In this document: one piece after another, positions 33,890 through 41,821 of the stretch | Position numbering within the stretch: position 1 is the first letter of the stretch | Layout: each line of letters begins with the position of its first letter | DNA from: Kribbella sp. ALI-6-A | GTDB lineage: Bacteria; Actinomycetota; Actinomycetes; Propionibacteriales; Kribbellaceae | Reading direction: 5' to 3' | NCBI RefSeq assembly: GCF_001984195.1 | Contig: NZ_MTQN01000009.1 | Location: 62,001 to 126,000, forward strand | Length of the DNA stretch: 64,000 nt | Made by a program: the position numbers and the translations under genes | Notes under the pieces: generated by a model | What the model was told of the DNA's origin: nothing | The model's database searches: none | The model's input: the letters and a program-made list of their open reading frames with translations, nothing else

Positions 33890-34435
33890 ATGCTGACCGC
33901 GAGGACCTTGGCCGAGGCAGAGGTCTACCTCAGCGTGCTGGCCACCGCCGAGGACGCGCCACCCGTGACCGAGACGCCCGAGACGACCCGGACCGAGGGC
34001 CCGGACGGCTGGACGGTCCGATCGGCGGTCGGTGAGGTCCAGGTGCTGTACCGGACCGAGGAGGCCGCGCGATTGGCCGAGGCCCGGTTCGGCCTGGGCA
34101 ACTCGCTGCTGCTCGATGCGGGCGCCTGGGTGCAGCTGGCGTCGGTCTGGGCCCGGCGGGCACAGGACGCCGACTTCGCGTACACCGGTCAGCCCGGCCA
34201 GGACCGGCGGACGGTCGAGCTGAACTGGGAGTTCGCCCGCGACGCGATGGCCGAGGCGCTGAAGTTCCTGCCCGACGGCGCCGACGAGGTGCCCGACGAG
34301 GGCTTCTGGACCGAGCTCGGGCTGCGCATGCACGCGCAGGACCGGGAGCTGTTCACCCGCGCGAAGCTGACCGAGGACTTCGAGTTCTACCGCGACATGC
34401 TGTCGGACTTCCGCGCCCTGTACGGCGAGCAGTAG
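33890..34435 (+). CDS. Second tandem paralogue, no zinc ribbon
   Basis: A 181-residue acidic protein. It shares LLLDAGAWVQLAS and KFLPDGADEVPDEGFWTELG with the preceding gene in the same order and spacing, but its N-terminus (MLTARTLAEAEVYLSVLATA) replaces the zinc ribbon. A GGGAG ribosome site lies 8 nt before ATG 33890, and the gap to the previous gene is 24 nt, so the three genes likely form one operon. Function unknown; immunity-like or adaptor role is inferred from context. Confidence 0.82.
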   Translation: MLTARTLAEAEVYLSVLATAEDAPPVTETPETTRTEGPDGWTVRSAVGEVQVLYRTEEAARLAEARFGLGNSLLLDAGAWVQLASVWARRAQDADFAYTGQPGQDRRTVELNWEFARDAMAEALKFLPDGADEVPDEGFWTELGLRMHAQDRELFTRAKLTEDFEFYRDMLSDFRALYGEQ

Positions 34436-34441
34436 GCCGGC

Positions 34442-35059
34442 TCACTCCGGATCGGTCAGCTCGATCCGGATCGCCCGGGCGTCGGCACCGGCCTGCTCGA
34501 GCACCTTCTGCTTCGGATCGGCCACCCCGAGGAACGGCGGCCGGACCAGCTCGCGCAGATCCTTCAGCCGGGGATCCTCGAGCACGGTGTCGATCGCCTT
34601 GCGGTCTCCCCCGGTCACCAGCACGTCCAGCCGGGCCGGCCCGAGAATCCGGACCGCGACCTCGGTCGCCGCCGCGAACGCCTCGCGGGCCTGGTTGTCC
34701 CGCCGCCGGGCGAACCGCTGCTGCGACCACCCGCCGGCCTTCGTCGTGCCCTGCACGTGCCGCGACCCGACCTTGGAGTCGGTCAGCTTGCCGCCGACGA
34801 AGACACCCGCGCCGTACCCACCACGCCGGACCAGCAGCAGCCCGAGCCGCCGATCCCGCAGCACATGCGCGACCAGTCCGTCCCGGGTCAGCTCGGCGAG
34901 CGGCCCGAACGGCACCACGATCTCCGCGACCGCCCCGTCCTCGGCCGACACGACGACCCGCTCCGCCCCCACCTCGTACGACGTACTGCCGTGCCGCTCG
35001 GCGAACCCGGTCAACCACCGGTCGAGCCGTTCCGGAGCCACCGACACGATACGAGTCAC
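34442..35059 (-). CDS. acVLRF1 family peptidyl-tRNA hydrolase/release factor
   Basis: A 205-residue actinobacterial member of the Vms1-like release factor (VLRF1) group, related to eRF1. The likely catalytic loop is GTTKAGGWSQQRFARRRDNQ near residue 110, where a Gly-Gly and following Gln resemble the GGQ-type loop. Such proteins can release peptides from tRNA on stalled or split ribosomes. GTG 35059 is chosen because TAGCGT lies 7 nt upstream. It converges with the paralogue gene at 34435 with only 6 nt between stops. Confidence 0.85.
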   Translation of the reverse strand: MTRIVSVAPERLDRWLTGFAERHGSTSYEVGAERVVVSAEDGAVAEIVVPFGPLAELTRDGLVAHVLRDRRLGLLLVRRGGYGAGVFVGGKLTDSKVGSRHVQGTTKAGGWSQQRFARRRDNQAREAFAAATEVAVRILGPARLDVLVTGGDRKAIDTVLEDPRLKDLRELVRPPFLGVADPKQKVLEQAGADARAIRIELTDPE

Positions 35060-35066
35060 CCGGCTG

Positions 35067-35072
35067 ACGCTA
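35067..35072 (-). promoter_or_regulatory. -10 hexamer, leaderless acVLRF1 gene
   Basis: TAGCGT on the minus strand ends 7 nt before GTG 35059; no ribosome site intervenes. Confidence 0.45.
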
Positions 35073-35089
35073 ACGCATCCGGGCATGCG

Positions 35090-35117
35090 AAAGCCCGGGC
35101 CACCTGACCCGGGCTTT
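35090..35117. terminator. Terminator of the suf operon
   Basis: AAAGCCCGGG (35090-35099) pairs with CCCGGGCTTT (35108-35117) around an 8-nt loop, 15 nt past the sufT stop on the minus strand. The perfect 10-bp stem with T-containing end is a good intrinsic terminator and insulates the acVLRF1 gene. Confidence 0.8.
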
Positions 35118-35131
35118 GCAGTACTGGCAGC

Positions 35132-35515
35132 TCAGACGTTGAAGCCGAGCGCGCGGAGCTGGTCGCGGCCGTCGTCGGTGATCTTCTCCGGACCCCACGG
35201 CGGCATCCAGACCCAGTTGATCCGGAAGTCGTTGACCAGACCGTCGAGCGCCATCCGGGTCTGGTCCTCGATCACGTCGGTCAGCGGGCAGGCCGCCGAC
35301 GTCAGCGTCATGTCGATGATCGCCGTGGTGGTGTCGTCGACGGTCACGCCGTAGATCAGGCCGAGGTCGACGACGTTGATGCCGAGCTCGGGGTCGACGA
35401 CGTCCTTGAGTGCCTCGGTCACGTCCTCGACGGCGACACTGCCACCAGCCGGCTTCGCGGCCGCCTCGAGGTCCACCTCGGGCAGCTCGATCTTCTCTTC
35501 GGTCTGGTCAGGCAT
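35132..35515 (-). CDS. sufT: MIP18/SufT-like Fe-S assembly factor
   Basis: A 127-residue protein. The N-terminal 25 residues are acidic and variable; residues 26-127 form the MIP18 (DUF59) domain with DPELGINVVDLGLIYGV, the cysteine motif TSAACPL and the end WVWMPPWGPEKIT. SufT aids maturation of Fe-S proteins in bacteria and may help pass clusters to targets. It is the last gene of the suf operon and overlaps the sufU end by 8 nt, as in mycobacterial suf operons. Confidence 0.93.
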   Translation of the reverse strand: MPDQTEEKIELPEVDLEAAAKPAGGSVAVEDVTEALKDVVDPELGINVVDLGLIYGVTVDDTTTAIIDMTLTSAACPLTDVIEDQTRMALDGLVNDFRINWVWMPPWGPEKITDDGRDQLRALGFNV

Positions 35516-35966
35516 TGCTCACTCCCTCTGATTTCGCCAGCGCCTGCGCGGTGGCGTCGCGCCAGGCCGACCAGCCCAGCAGCGCACATTTCACCCGGGC
35601 CGGGAACTGCGCGACACCCGCGAAGGCGACGCCGTCTTCCAGAACCTCTTCGTCCGGTTCGACATTCCCCCGGCCCTGCATCAGTTCCAGGAACTTCTCG
35701 TACGTCGCCATGCCCTCGGAGACCGGCTTGCCGATCACCAGGTCACTCATCACCGAGGTCGCCGCCTGGCTGATCGAGCAGCCGACGGACTGGTGCGTGA
35801 CGCCGGCGACGGTCTCGCCGTCGAGCTCGACCCGGAGCGTGACCTCGTCCCCGCAGGACGGGTTCACGTGGTGCACCTCCACGTCGTACGGCTCCGCCAG
35901 GCCCGCGTGGTGCGGGCTGCGGTAGTGATCCAGGATGATCTCCTGGTACAGGCTGTCGAGCTGCAT
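35508..35966 (-). CDS. sufU: SufU zinc-dependent sulfurtransferase
   Basis: A 152-residue SufU. It begins MQLDSLYQEIILDHYRSPHH, with the zinc/catalytic cysteines in NPSCGDEV (near 41), GCSISQA (near 66) and ARVKCALLGW (near 128). The 18-20-residue insertion that separates SufU from IscU is present between the last two. SufU takes persulfide from SufS and hands sulfur to SufBCD. ATG 35966 lies 2 nt after the sufS stop, indicating coupled translation. Confidence 0.94.
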   Translation of the reverse strand: MQLDSLYQEIILDHYRSPHHAGLAEPYDVEVHHVNPSCGDEVTLRVELDGETVAGVTHQSVGCSISQAATSVMSDLVIGKPVSEGMATYEKFLELMQGRGNVEPDEEVLEDGVAFAGVAQFPARVKCALLGWSAWRDATAQALAKSEGVSNA

Positions 35967-35968
35967 TA

Positions 35969-37225
35969 TCAGTCCACCTTGAAGAATGACCGGACGAAGC
36001 CGAGGCCGTCGACGAGCGCGTCGACCTCCTCGGGTGTCGTGTACAGGTAGAAAGACGCCCTGGTGGACGATTGCATTCCGAACCGCTCGTGCACCGGCCG
36101 CGCGCAGTGGTGCCCGGCCCGGACCGCGATGCCCCGGGTGTCCAGCACGGTCGAGACGTCGTGCGGGTGCACGCCGTCCAGCTCGAAGCTGATCGCGCCA
36201 CCGCGGTCGACCGGCTCGGTCGGCCCGAGGATCGTCAGCCCCGGCACCGTCTGCAGACCTTCCAGCGCGTACGCCGTGATCGCCTGCTCGTGCGCCGCGA
36301 TCTTGTCCATCCCGATCCCGGACAGGTAGTCCAGGGCGGCGCCGAGCCCGACCGCCTGCGCGATCGGCGGCGTCCCGGCCTCGAACCGGGCCGGCGGCGG
36401 CGCGTAGGTCGAGCCGGTCATCCGGACGACCTCGATCATCTCGCCACCACCGAGGAACGGCGGCAGCGAGGCGAGCAGGTCGTAGCGGCCCCAGAGCACC
36501 CCGATGCCGGTCGGGCCGACCACCTTGTGGCCGGTGAAGACCAGCAGGTCGGCGCCCAGGGTCGAGACGTCGACCGGGAACTGCGGCACGGCCTGCGAGG
36601 CGTCGACCACCATCACGGCGCCGACCGCGTGGGCCTTGGCGGCGATCTCGGTGATCGGGTTGATCGTGCCGAGCGCGTTCGACACCCAGGTCAGCGAGAC
36701 GACCTTGGTCCGCTCGGTGATCAGCTGCTCGACGTCGCTCAGGTCGAGGCGGCCCTCGTCGGTGACGCCGAACCACTTCAGCGTCGCGCCGGTCCGCTCG
36801 CAGGCCAGCTGCCACGGGACGATGTTGCTGTGGTGCTCCATCTCGGAGATCACCACCTCGTCGCCGGGCTTCAGGCCCGCGCCGAGCGTGTGCGCGGCCA
36901 GGTTGAGCGCCTCGGAGGCGTTCTTGGTGAAGACGATCTCGTCGCGGTTGGCCGCGCCGATGAACGCGGCCACCGTGTCCCGGCCACCCTCGTACGCCGC
37001 GGTCGCCTCGGCCCCGAGCTGGTGCATCGCGCGGGCGACGTTCGCGTTGTGCTGGAGGTAGTGCTCCTCCAGCGCCTTGACCACCTGCAGGGGCTTCTGC
37101 GAGGAGTTGGCCGAGTCCAGGTAGACCAGCGGGAAACCGCCCGCGAGCTCGCGGGACAGGATCGGGAAGTCCGCCCGGACCGACTGCAGGTCCAGCGGAC
37201 TGCTGAAGGCCCGGGCGCCCGTCAT
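35969..37225 (-). CDS. sufS: SufS cysteine desulfurase
   Basis: A 418-residue PLP enzyme that turns cysteine into alanine plus enzyme-bound persulfide. The PLP lysine is in FTGHKVVGPTGIG near residue 230, and the catalytic cysteine in VRAGHHCARPVHERF near residue 368. The motif normally reading LDNAATTQ or LDSGATSQ is here LDSANSSQKP. It works with SufU (next gene) to supply sulfur to SufBCD. The start ATG 37225 overlaps the sufC stop (ATGA). Confidence 0.95.
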   Translation of the reverse strand: MTGARAFSSPLDLQSVRADFPILSRELAGGFPLVYLDSANSSQKPLQVVKALEEHYLQHNANVARAMHQLGAEATAAYEGGRDTVAAFIGAANRDEIVFTKNASEALNLAAHTLGAGLKPGDEVVISEMEHHSNIVPWQLACERTGATLKWFGVTDEGRLDLSDVEQLITERTKVVSLTWVSNALGTINPITEIAAKAHAVGAVMVVDASQAVPQFPVDVSTLGADLLVFTGHKVVGPTGIGVLWGRYDLLASLPPFLGGGEMIEVVRMTGSTYAPPPARFEAGTPPIAQAVGLGAALDYLSGIGMDKIAAHEQAITAYALEGLQTVPGLTILGPTEPVDRGGAISFELDGVHPHDVSTVLDTRGIAVRAGHHCARPVHERFGMQSSTRASFYLYTTPEEVDALVDGLGFVRSFFKVD

Positions 37226-37986
37226 GCCTTGGCGCCTGTCTTCAGGAACCGCTCGTAGCCGTTGGCCTCGAGCTCGTCGGCCAGCTCCGGCCCGCCCTCT
37301 TCGGCGACCCGGCCGTCGACGAACACGTGCACGAAGTCCGGCTTGATGTAGCGCAGGATCCGGGTGTAGTGGGTGATCAGCAGCACACCCTTGTCGCCGG
37401 CCTCGGCGAACCGGTTGACGCCGGTGGAGACGACCTTGAGCGCGTCGATGTCGAGGCCGGAGTCGGTCTCGTCGAGGATCGCGATCTTCGGGTTCAGCAG
37501 CTCGAGCTGGACGATCTCGTGGCGCTTCTTCTCACCACCGGAGAAGCCCTCGTTGACGTTGCGCTGACCGAAGTCGGCGTCCATGTCCAGGTCGGCGAGC
37601 GCCTTGTTGACGTCCTTGACCCAGGTGCGCAGCTTCGGCGCCTCGCCGTCGATCGCGGTTTTGGCGGTGCGCAGGAAGTTCGACACCGACACGCCGGGGA
37701 CCTCGACCGGGTACTGCATGGCCAGGAACAGGCCGGCCCGGGCACGCTCGTCGACGGCCATCGCCAGCACGTCCTCGCCGTCCAGCGTGACCGAACCACC
37801 GGTGACGGTGTACTTCGGGTGGCCGGCGATCGAGTACGCCAGCGTGGACTTGCCGGAGCCGTTGGGACCCATGATGGCGTGCGTCTGACCACCGGCGATG
37901 GTCAGGTCGACGCCGCGCAGGATCTCCTTCGGGCCGTTCTCGGTGTCGACCGACACGTGCAGGTCGCGGATCTCGAGTGTCGCCAT
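37222..37986 (-). CDS. sufC: SufC ATPase
   Basis: A 254-residue ABC-type ATPase. Walker A is GPNGSGKST near residue 40, the signature is FSGGEKKRHEIVQ near 150, Walker B is IAILDETDSGLD, and the switch His is in ITHYTRILRYI. SufC binds SufB and SufD and its ATP cycle opens the scaffold for cluster assembly. It lies 21 nt after the Rieske gene. Confidence 0.96.
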   Translation of the reverse strand: MATLEIRDLHVSVDTENGPKEILRGVDLTIAGGQTHAIMGPNGSGKSTLAYSIAGHPKYTVTGGSVTLDGEDVLAMAVDERARAGLFLAMQYPVEVPGVSVSNFLRTAKTAIDGEAPKLRTWVKDVNKALADLDMDADFGQRNVNEGFSGGEKKRHEIVQLELLNPKIAILDETDSGLDIDALKVVSTGVNRFAEAGDKGVLLITHYTRILRYIKPDFVHVFVDGRVAEEGGPELADELEANGYERFLKTGAKA

Positions 37987-38007
37987 GGGGTTCTTCTATC
38001 TCCGTCG

Positions 38008-38343
38008 TTAGGAAGCTTGGTTCAGGGGGTTCTTGACGTCGACCAGCACGTCGTCGCCTTCCAGCCGCACCGGGTAGACCGGCACCGGGTCGTACGCGGG
38101 CAGGCTGGTCGGCTCACCCGTGCGCAGGTCGAACCGCGAGCCGTGCAGCCAGCACTCGATCTCGCAGTTGCCGACGTCACCCTCGGACAGCTGGATCTGC
38201 GCGTGCGAGCACTCGTCGCGGACGGCGAAGACCTGGCCCTCGCTCTTCACGACGGCCACCTCGACTCCGCCGACCTCGGTCGCCAGCACTCCCTCGTCGG
38301 GAAGGTCAGCGAGCGCACAAGCGCGTTCGAACGTGTCACTCAT
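38008..38343 (-). CDS. Rieske-type ferredoxin of the suf operon
   Basis: A 111-residue small Rieske protein. The [2Fe-2S] ligands are in ECSHAQIQL (Cys-X-His) and CWLHGSRFD (Cys-X2-His), 17 residues apart. It resembles the ferredoxin part of non-heme dioxygenases. Its fixed place between sufD and sufC in actinobacteria suggests it supplies electrons for cluster assembly, though this role is not proven. The ATG at 38343 lies 2 nt after the sufD stop. Confidence 0.92.
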   Translation of the reverse strand: MSDTFERACALADLPDEGVLATEVGGVEVAVVKSEGQVFAVRDECSHAQIQLSEGDVGNCEIECWLHGSRFDLRTGEPTSLPAYDPVPVYPVRLEGDDVLVDVKNPLNQAS

Positions 38344-38345
38344 GC

Positions 38346-39536
38346 TCAGACCTTGGCCGCCGCGCTCAGCTCGGCCGTGCGGGCCAGCTTCTGCTCGATC
38401 ACCGCGTGCAGGTGCTCGACCACCTCGGGGACGCCGATCCGGCCGATGATGTCGTTGAAGAAGCCCGACACCACCAGGCGGCGCGCCTCGTCCTCGGGGA
38501 TCCCGCGGGCCTGCAGGTAGAACAGCTGCTCGTCGTCGAACCGGCCGGTCGCCGACGCGTGCCCGGCGCCCTCGATCTCGCCGGTCTCGATCTCCAGGTT
38601 CGGCACCGAGTCGGCGCGGGCGCCGTCGGTGAGCACCAGGTTGCGGTTCAGCTCGAAGGTGTTGGTGCCCTCGGCCGCGGCCCGGATCAGCACGTCGCCG
38701 ATCCACACCGAGCGGGCGTGGTCACCGGCCAGCGCGCCCTTGTAGAGCACGTTGCTCTTGCAGTTGACGGCCTCGTGGTCGACGAACAGCCGGTTCTCGT
38801 GGTGCTGACCGGACTCGGCGAAGTAGACACCGAGCAGCTCCGCGTCACCGCCGGGACCGGCGTACCGGACGTTGGTGGACAGCCGGACGATCTTGCCGCC
38901 CAGGGTGACCGCGACGTGGTTGAGCTTGGCGTCGCGACCGATCACGGCGTCGTGCTGACCGATGTGGATCGACTCGTGGTCGCCCTGCTGGATCGACACG
39001 ACCCGCAGCTCGGCGCCGTCACCGACGACGATCTCGACGTTCCCGGCGTACTCGCCGGTGCCGGTGTGGTCGATCACCACGGTGGCGCGGCTGTGCCGGC
39101 CGGCCTCGATCACCAGGTGGCCGAAGCCCCGGCCGCCGAGGCTCGCGACGTTCACGTGCACGGGCTCGGTCAGCTCGGCCTCGACCGGGATCCGCACGGC
39201 CAGCGCCTGGCCGGCGTGGGTCCACGCGACGGCGGCGATCCGGTCCTGCGGGGTGAGCGCCTTGACCGCGTCGGCCGCGATCGTCTCGACCACGACGCCG
39301 TCGGGGCCGGTGGCCTCGAGCTTCGGGGTCTCGGTGCCCGCCTCGTCGGCGAACAGGTCCTTGAGGGCCTTCACCGGAGTGAAGCGCCACTCCTCCTCGC
39401 GCCCGTTGGGCACCGGGAAGTCGGCGACGTCGTACGACGTGGTCCGCTCGCTCCGGGCCTGCAACGGCACCGGGGAACCCGGTCCGTGGGAGTGGCCCTG
39501 GTTGCCGGTCGCAACCAGGGTTTCGGTGGCGGTCAT
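38346..39536 (-). CDS. sufD: SufD scaffold subunit
   Basis: A 396-residue SufB/SufD family protein with the right-handed beta-helix core (EIVVGDGAELRVVSIQQGD and following) and the conserved C-terminal part ATGRFDDEQLFYLQARGIPE. SufD forms the SufB-SufC2-SufD complex for Fe-S assembly and iron acquisition. Its start overlaps the sufB stop by 1-2 nt (TGATGA). The N-terminal 35 residues are poorly ordered, as usual. Confidence 0.95.
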   Translation of the reverse strand: MTATETLVATGNQGHSHGPGSPVPLQARSERTTSYDVADFPVPNGREEEWRFTPVKALKDLFADEAGTETPKLEATGPDGVVVETIAADAVKALTPQDRIAAVAWTHAGQALAVRIPVEAELTEPVHVNVASLGGRGFGHLVIEAGRHSRATVVIDHTGTGEYAGNVEIVVGDGAELRVVSIQQGDHESIHIGQHDAVIGRDAKLNHVAVTLGGKIVRLSTNVRYAGPGGDAELLGVYFAESGQHHENRLFVDHEAVNCKSNVLYKGALAGDHARSVWIGDVLIRAAAEGTNTFELNRNLVLTDGARADSVPNLEIETGEIEGAGHASATGRFDDEQLFYLQARGIPEDEARRLVVSGFFNDIIGRIGVPEVVEHLHAVIEQKLARTAELSAAAKV

Positions 39537-40948
39537 CAGCCGACGGCCCCTTCCATCTGCAGCTCGATCAGTCGGTTCAGTTCCAGCGCGTACTCCATCG
39601 GGAGCTCGCGGGCGATCGGCTCGATGAAGCCGCGGACGATCATCGCCATCGCCTCGTCCTCGGCCATGCCCCGGCTCATCAGGTAGAAGAGCTGGTCGTC
39701 ACTGACCTTGGACACGGTCGCCTCGTGCCCCATCGCGACGTCGTCCTCGCGGACGTCGACGTAGGGGTAGGTGTCGGAGCGGCTGATCGTGTCGACCAGC
39801 AGCGCGTCGCAGCGCACCGTGGACTTGCTGTGGTGCGCGCCCGGCGCGACCTCGACCAGACCCCGGTACGACGTCCGGCCGCCACCGCGGGCCACGGACT
39901 TGGAGATGATCGAGCTCGAGGTGTGCGGCGCGTTGTGCACCATCTTGGAGCCGGCGTCCTGGTGCTGGCCCTCGCCGGCGAACGCGATCGACAGCGTCTC
40001 GCCCTTGGCGTGCTCGCCCATCAGGTAGACCGCCGGGTACTTCATCGTCACCTTGGAGCCGATGTTGCCGTCGATCCACTCCATCGTCGCGCCCTCTTCG
40101 CAGGTGGCGCGCTTGGTGACCAGGTTGTAGACGTTGTTCGACCAGTTCTGGATCGTCGTGTAGCGGCAGCGGGCGCCCTTCTTCACGATGATCTCGACGA
40201 CCGCGGAGTGCAGCGAGTCCGACTTGTAGATCGGCGCGGTGCAGCCCTCGACGTAGTGCACGTAGGCGTCCTCGTCGACGATGATCAGCGTCCGCTCGAA
40301 CTGGCCCATGTTCTCGGTGTTGATCCGGAAGTAGGCCTGCAGCGGGATGTCCACCTTGACGCCCTTGGGCACGTAGATGAACGAGCCGCCGGACCAGACC
40401 GCCGTGTTCAGCGCGGCGAACTTGTTGTCGCCGACCGGGATGACCGAGCCGAAGTACTCCTGGAACAGCTCCGGGTACTCCTTCAGGCCGGTGTCGGTGT
40501 CGACGAAGATGACACCCTGCTCCTCCAGGTCCTCGCGGATCTGGTGGTAGACGACCTCGGACTCGTACTGCGCGGCGACGCCGGCCACGAGGCGCTGCTT
40601 CTCCGCCTCGGGGATGCCGAGCTTGTCGTAGGTGTTCTTGATGTCCTCGGGCAGCTCTTCCCAGCTGGTCGCCTGCTTCTCGGTCGACCGGACGAAGTAC
40701 TTGATGTTGTCGAAGTCGATCCCGGACAGGTCCGCACCCCACGACGGCATCGGCTTGCGGTCGAAGAGCTTCAGGCCCTTCAGCCGCAGGTCGAGCATCC
40801 ACTCCGGCTCGTTCTTGAGGGTGGAGATGCCCCGCACCACGTCGGCGCTGAGACCGCGCTTGGCGATCGCGCCGGCGGCGTCGGAGTCGGCCCAGCCGTA
40901 CTGGTAGTTGCCGAGGCCTTCCAGTTCGGGGTGAGCGGTTTGCGTCAT
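39536..40948 (-). CDS. sufB: SufB scaffold subunit
   Basis: A 470-residue Suf[20 protein letters not shown] at the start, a beta-helix core with [19 protein letters not shown] (cluster-binding Cys in GCTAP) and the C-terminal [18 protein letters not shown] and [12 protein letters not shown] motifs. It is the main scaffold for nascent Fe-S clusters. ATG 40948 overlaps the sufR stop (ATGA). Being first after the regulator fits actinobacterial order. Confidence 0.96.
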   Translation of the reverse strand: MTQTAHPELEGLGNYQYGWADSDAAGAIAKRGLSADVVRGISTLKNEPEWMLDLRLKGLKLFDRKPMPSWGADLSGIDFDNIKYFVRSTEKQATSWEELPEDIKNTYDKLGIPEAEKQRLVAGVAAQYESEVVYHQIREDLEEQGVIFVDTDTGLKEYPELFQEYFGSVIPVGDNKFAALNTAVWSGGSFIYVPKGVKVDIPLQAYFRINTENMGQFERTLIIVDEDAYVHYVEGCTAPIYKSDSLHSAVVEIIVKKGARCRYTTIQNWSNNVYNLVTKRATCEEGATMEWIDGNIGSKVTMKYPAVYLMGEHAKGETLSIAFAGEGQHQDAGSKMVHNAPHTSSSIISKSVARGGGRTSYRGLVEVAPGAHHSKSTVRCDALLVDTISRSDTYPYVDVREDDVAMGHEATVSKVSDDQLFYLMSRGMAEDEAMAMIVRGFIEPIARELPMEYALELNRLIELQMEGAVG

Positions 40949-41694
40949 CGTGCAGTCCTCGCAGATTCGCCGTCGGATACAGGAGAAACCGGCCCGTTCA
41001 CAGGGGACGCGCCGGGGATGTGCGTCGTACAGACACCGTCGCCGTGGGCGATGGTGGCCAGTCTCTGGACGTGCTTGCCGAGCAACCGGGAGAAGACCTC
41101 GGTCTCGGCCTCGCACAACTGGGGGAACTGCTCGGCCACGTGCGCGACCGGGCAGTGGTGCTGGCACAGCTGGGCGCCGGCACCGGCCTGCTGGGTGGAG
41201 GCGGCGTATCCGTCGCCACTCAGCGCCTGGGCCAGGACCTGCGCCTTCTCAGCCTCGGGAGCCGCGTCGAGCAGATCGCGGTAGCGCTCCTCGACTTCGG
41301 CGACCCGCCGCCGGGCGAACTCGGCGACCGCCTGGTCACCGCCGGCCTCGGCGATGAACCGCAGCGCGGTCGTGGCCAGGTCGTCGTAGGCCTGGTGGAA
41401 CGCGTGCCGGCCGGAGTCGGTCAGCACGAACACCTTCGCCGGACGGCCCCGTCCGCGCGGGCCGTAGACCCGCTCCTCGCGGGACTCGACCAGTCCCTCG
41501 GCCAGCAGGTGGTCGAGGTGCCGGCGGACCGCCGCCGGGGTCAGCTCGAGCCGCTCGGCCAGAGCCGCGGCGCTGGACGGGCCGTTGGTCAGGATCGAGC
41601 GGGCGACCCGGTCGCGGGTGGACTCGTCGCGCGCCTGCGAGCTGCCGCCAGGCAGACCGGTTCCCCGGGACGGGGTGGGCGCGGGAGTTTTCAC
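40945..41694 (-). CDS. sufR: SufR-type Fe-S repressor
   Basis: A 249-residue regulator. Residues about 32-90 form an ArsR/DeoR-like winged helix ([20 protein letters not shown]). The C-terminal part has the cluster cysteines [19 protein letters not shown] and a further GDGVCTTH, as in mycobacterial and cyanobacterial SufR. It senses Fe-S status and represses its own operon. GTG 41694 is the start because a complete promoter sits 6 nt upstream and an operator covers the start. It heads the eight-gene suf operon. Confidence 0.93.
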   Translation of the reverse strand: MKTPAPTPSRGTGLPGGSSQARDESTRDRVARSILTNGPSSAAALAERLELTPAAVRRHLDHLLAEGLVESREERVYGPRGRGRPAKVFVLTDSGRHAFHQAYDDLATTALRFIAEAGGDQAVAEFARRRVAEVEERYRDLLDAAPEAEKAQVLAQALSGDGYAASTQQAGAGAQLCQHHCPVAHVAEQFPQLCEAETEVFSRLLGKHVQRLATIAHGDGVCTTHIPGASPVNGPVSPVSDGESARTAR

Positions 41695-41705
41695 AACATC
41701 AGTGT
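41691..41705 (-). promoter_or_regulatory. SufR-like operator
   Basis: On the minus strand ACACT-GATGT-TGTGA covers the -10 and the start codon of sufR. From memory the form ACACT-N5-TGTGA matches the operator described for M. tuberculosis SufR (Rv1460); this recollection should be checked. Placement suggests repression by blocking RNA polymerase. Confidence 0.6.
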
Positions 41706-41729
41706 CGCGTAATTCCGGGGGGCCTTCAA
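41701..41729 (-). promoter_or_regulatory. suf operon promoter, leaderless
   Basis: TTGAAG (41724-41729) and GACACT (41701-41706) are spaced by 17 bp; the -10 ends 6 nt before GTG 41694, so the message begins at the start codon. Confidence 0.65.
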
Positions 41730-41744
41730 ATAAGGCTGCCCTAA
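41726..41744 (-). promoter_or_regulatory. Iron-box-like (IdeR/DtxR) sequence
   Basis: TTAGGGCAGCCTTATTTGA on the minus strand matches 14 of 19 positions of the IdeR/DtxR consensus TWAGGTWAGSCTWACCTWA and overlaps the suf -35. It would add iron-level control to Fe-S control. The second half-site is weaker. Confidence 0.45.
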
Positions 41745-41809
41745 CCGGTTCACGCCGTTCCGCCTCAGCCCGAGGGCGACCGTGAGCAGCGTCACGTCGG
41801 CGCGTTTCC

Positions 41810-41815
41810 TACACT
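41810..41815 (+). promoter_or_regulatory. -10 hexamer, leaderless ABC ATPase gene
   Basis: TACACT ends 6 nt before GTG 41822 with no ribosome site. It diverges from the suf promoter in a 127-nt gap. Confidence 0.5.
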
Positions 41816-41821
41816 GCACAC

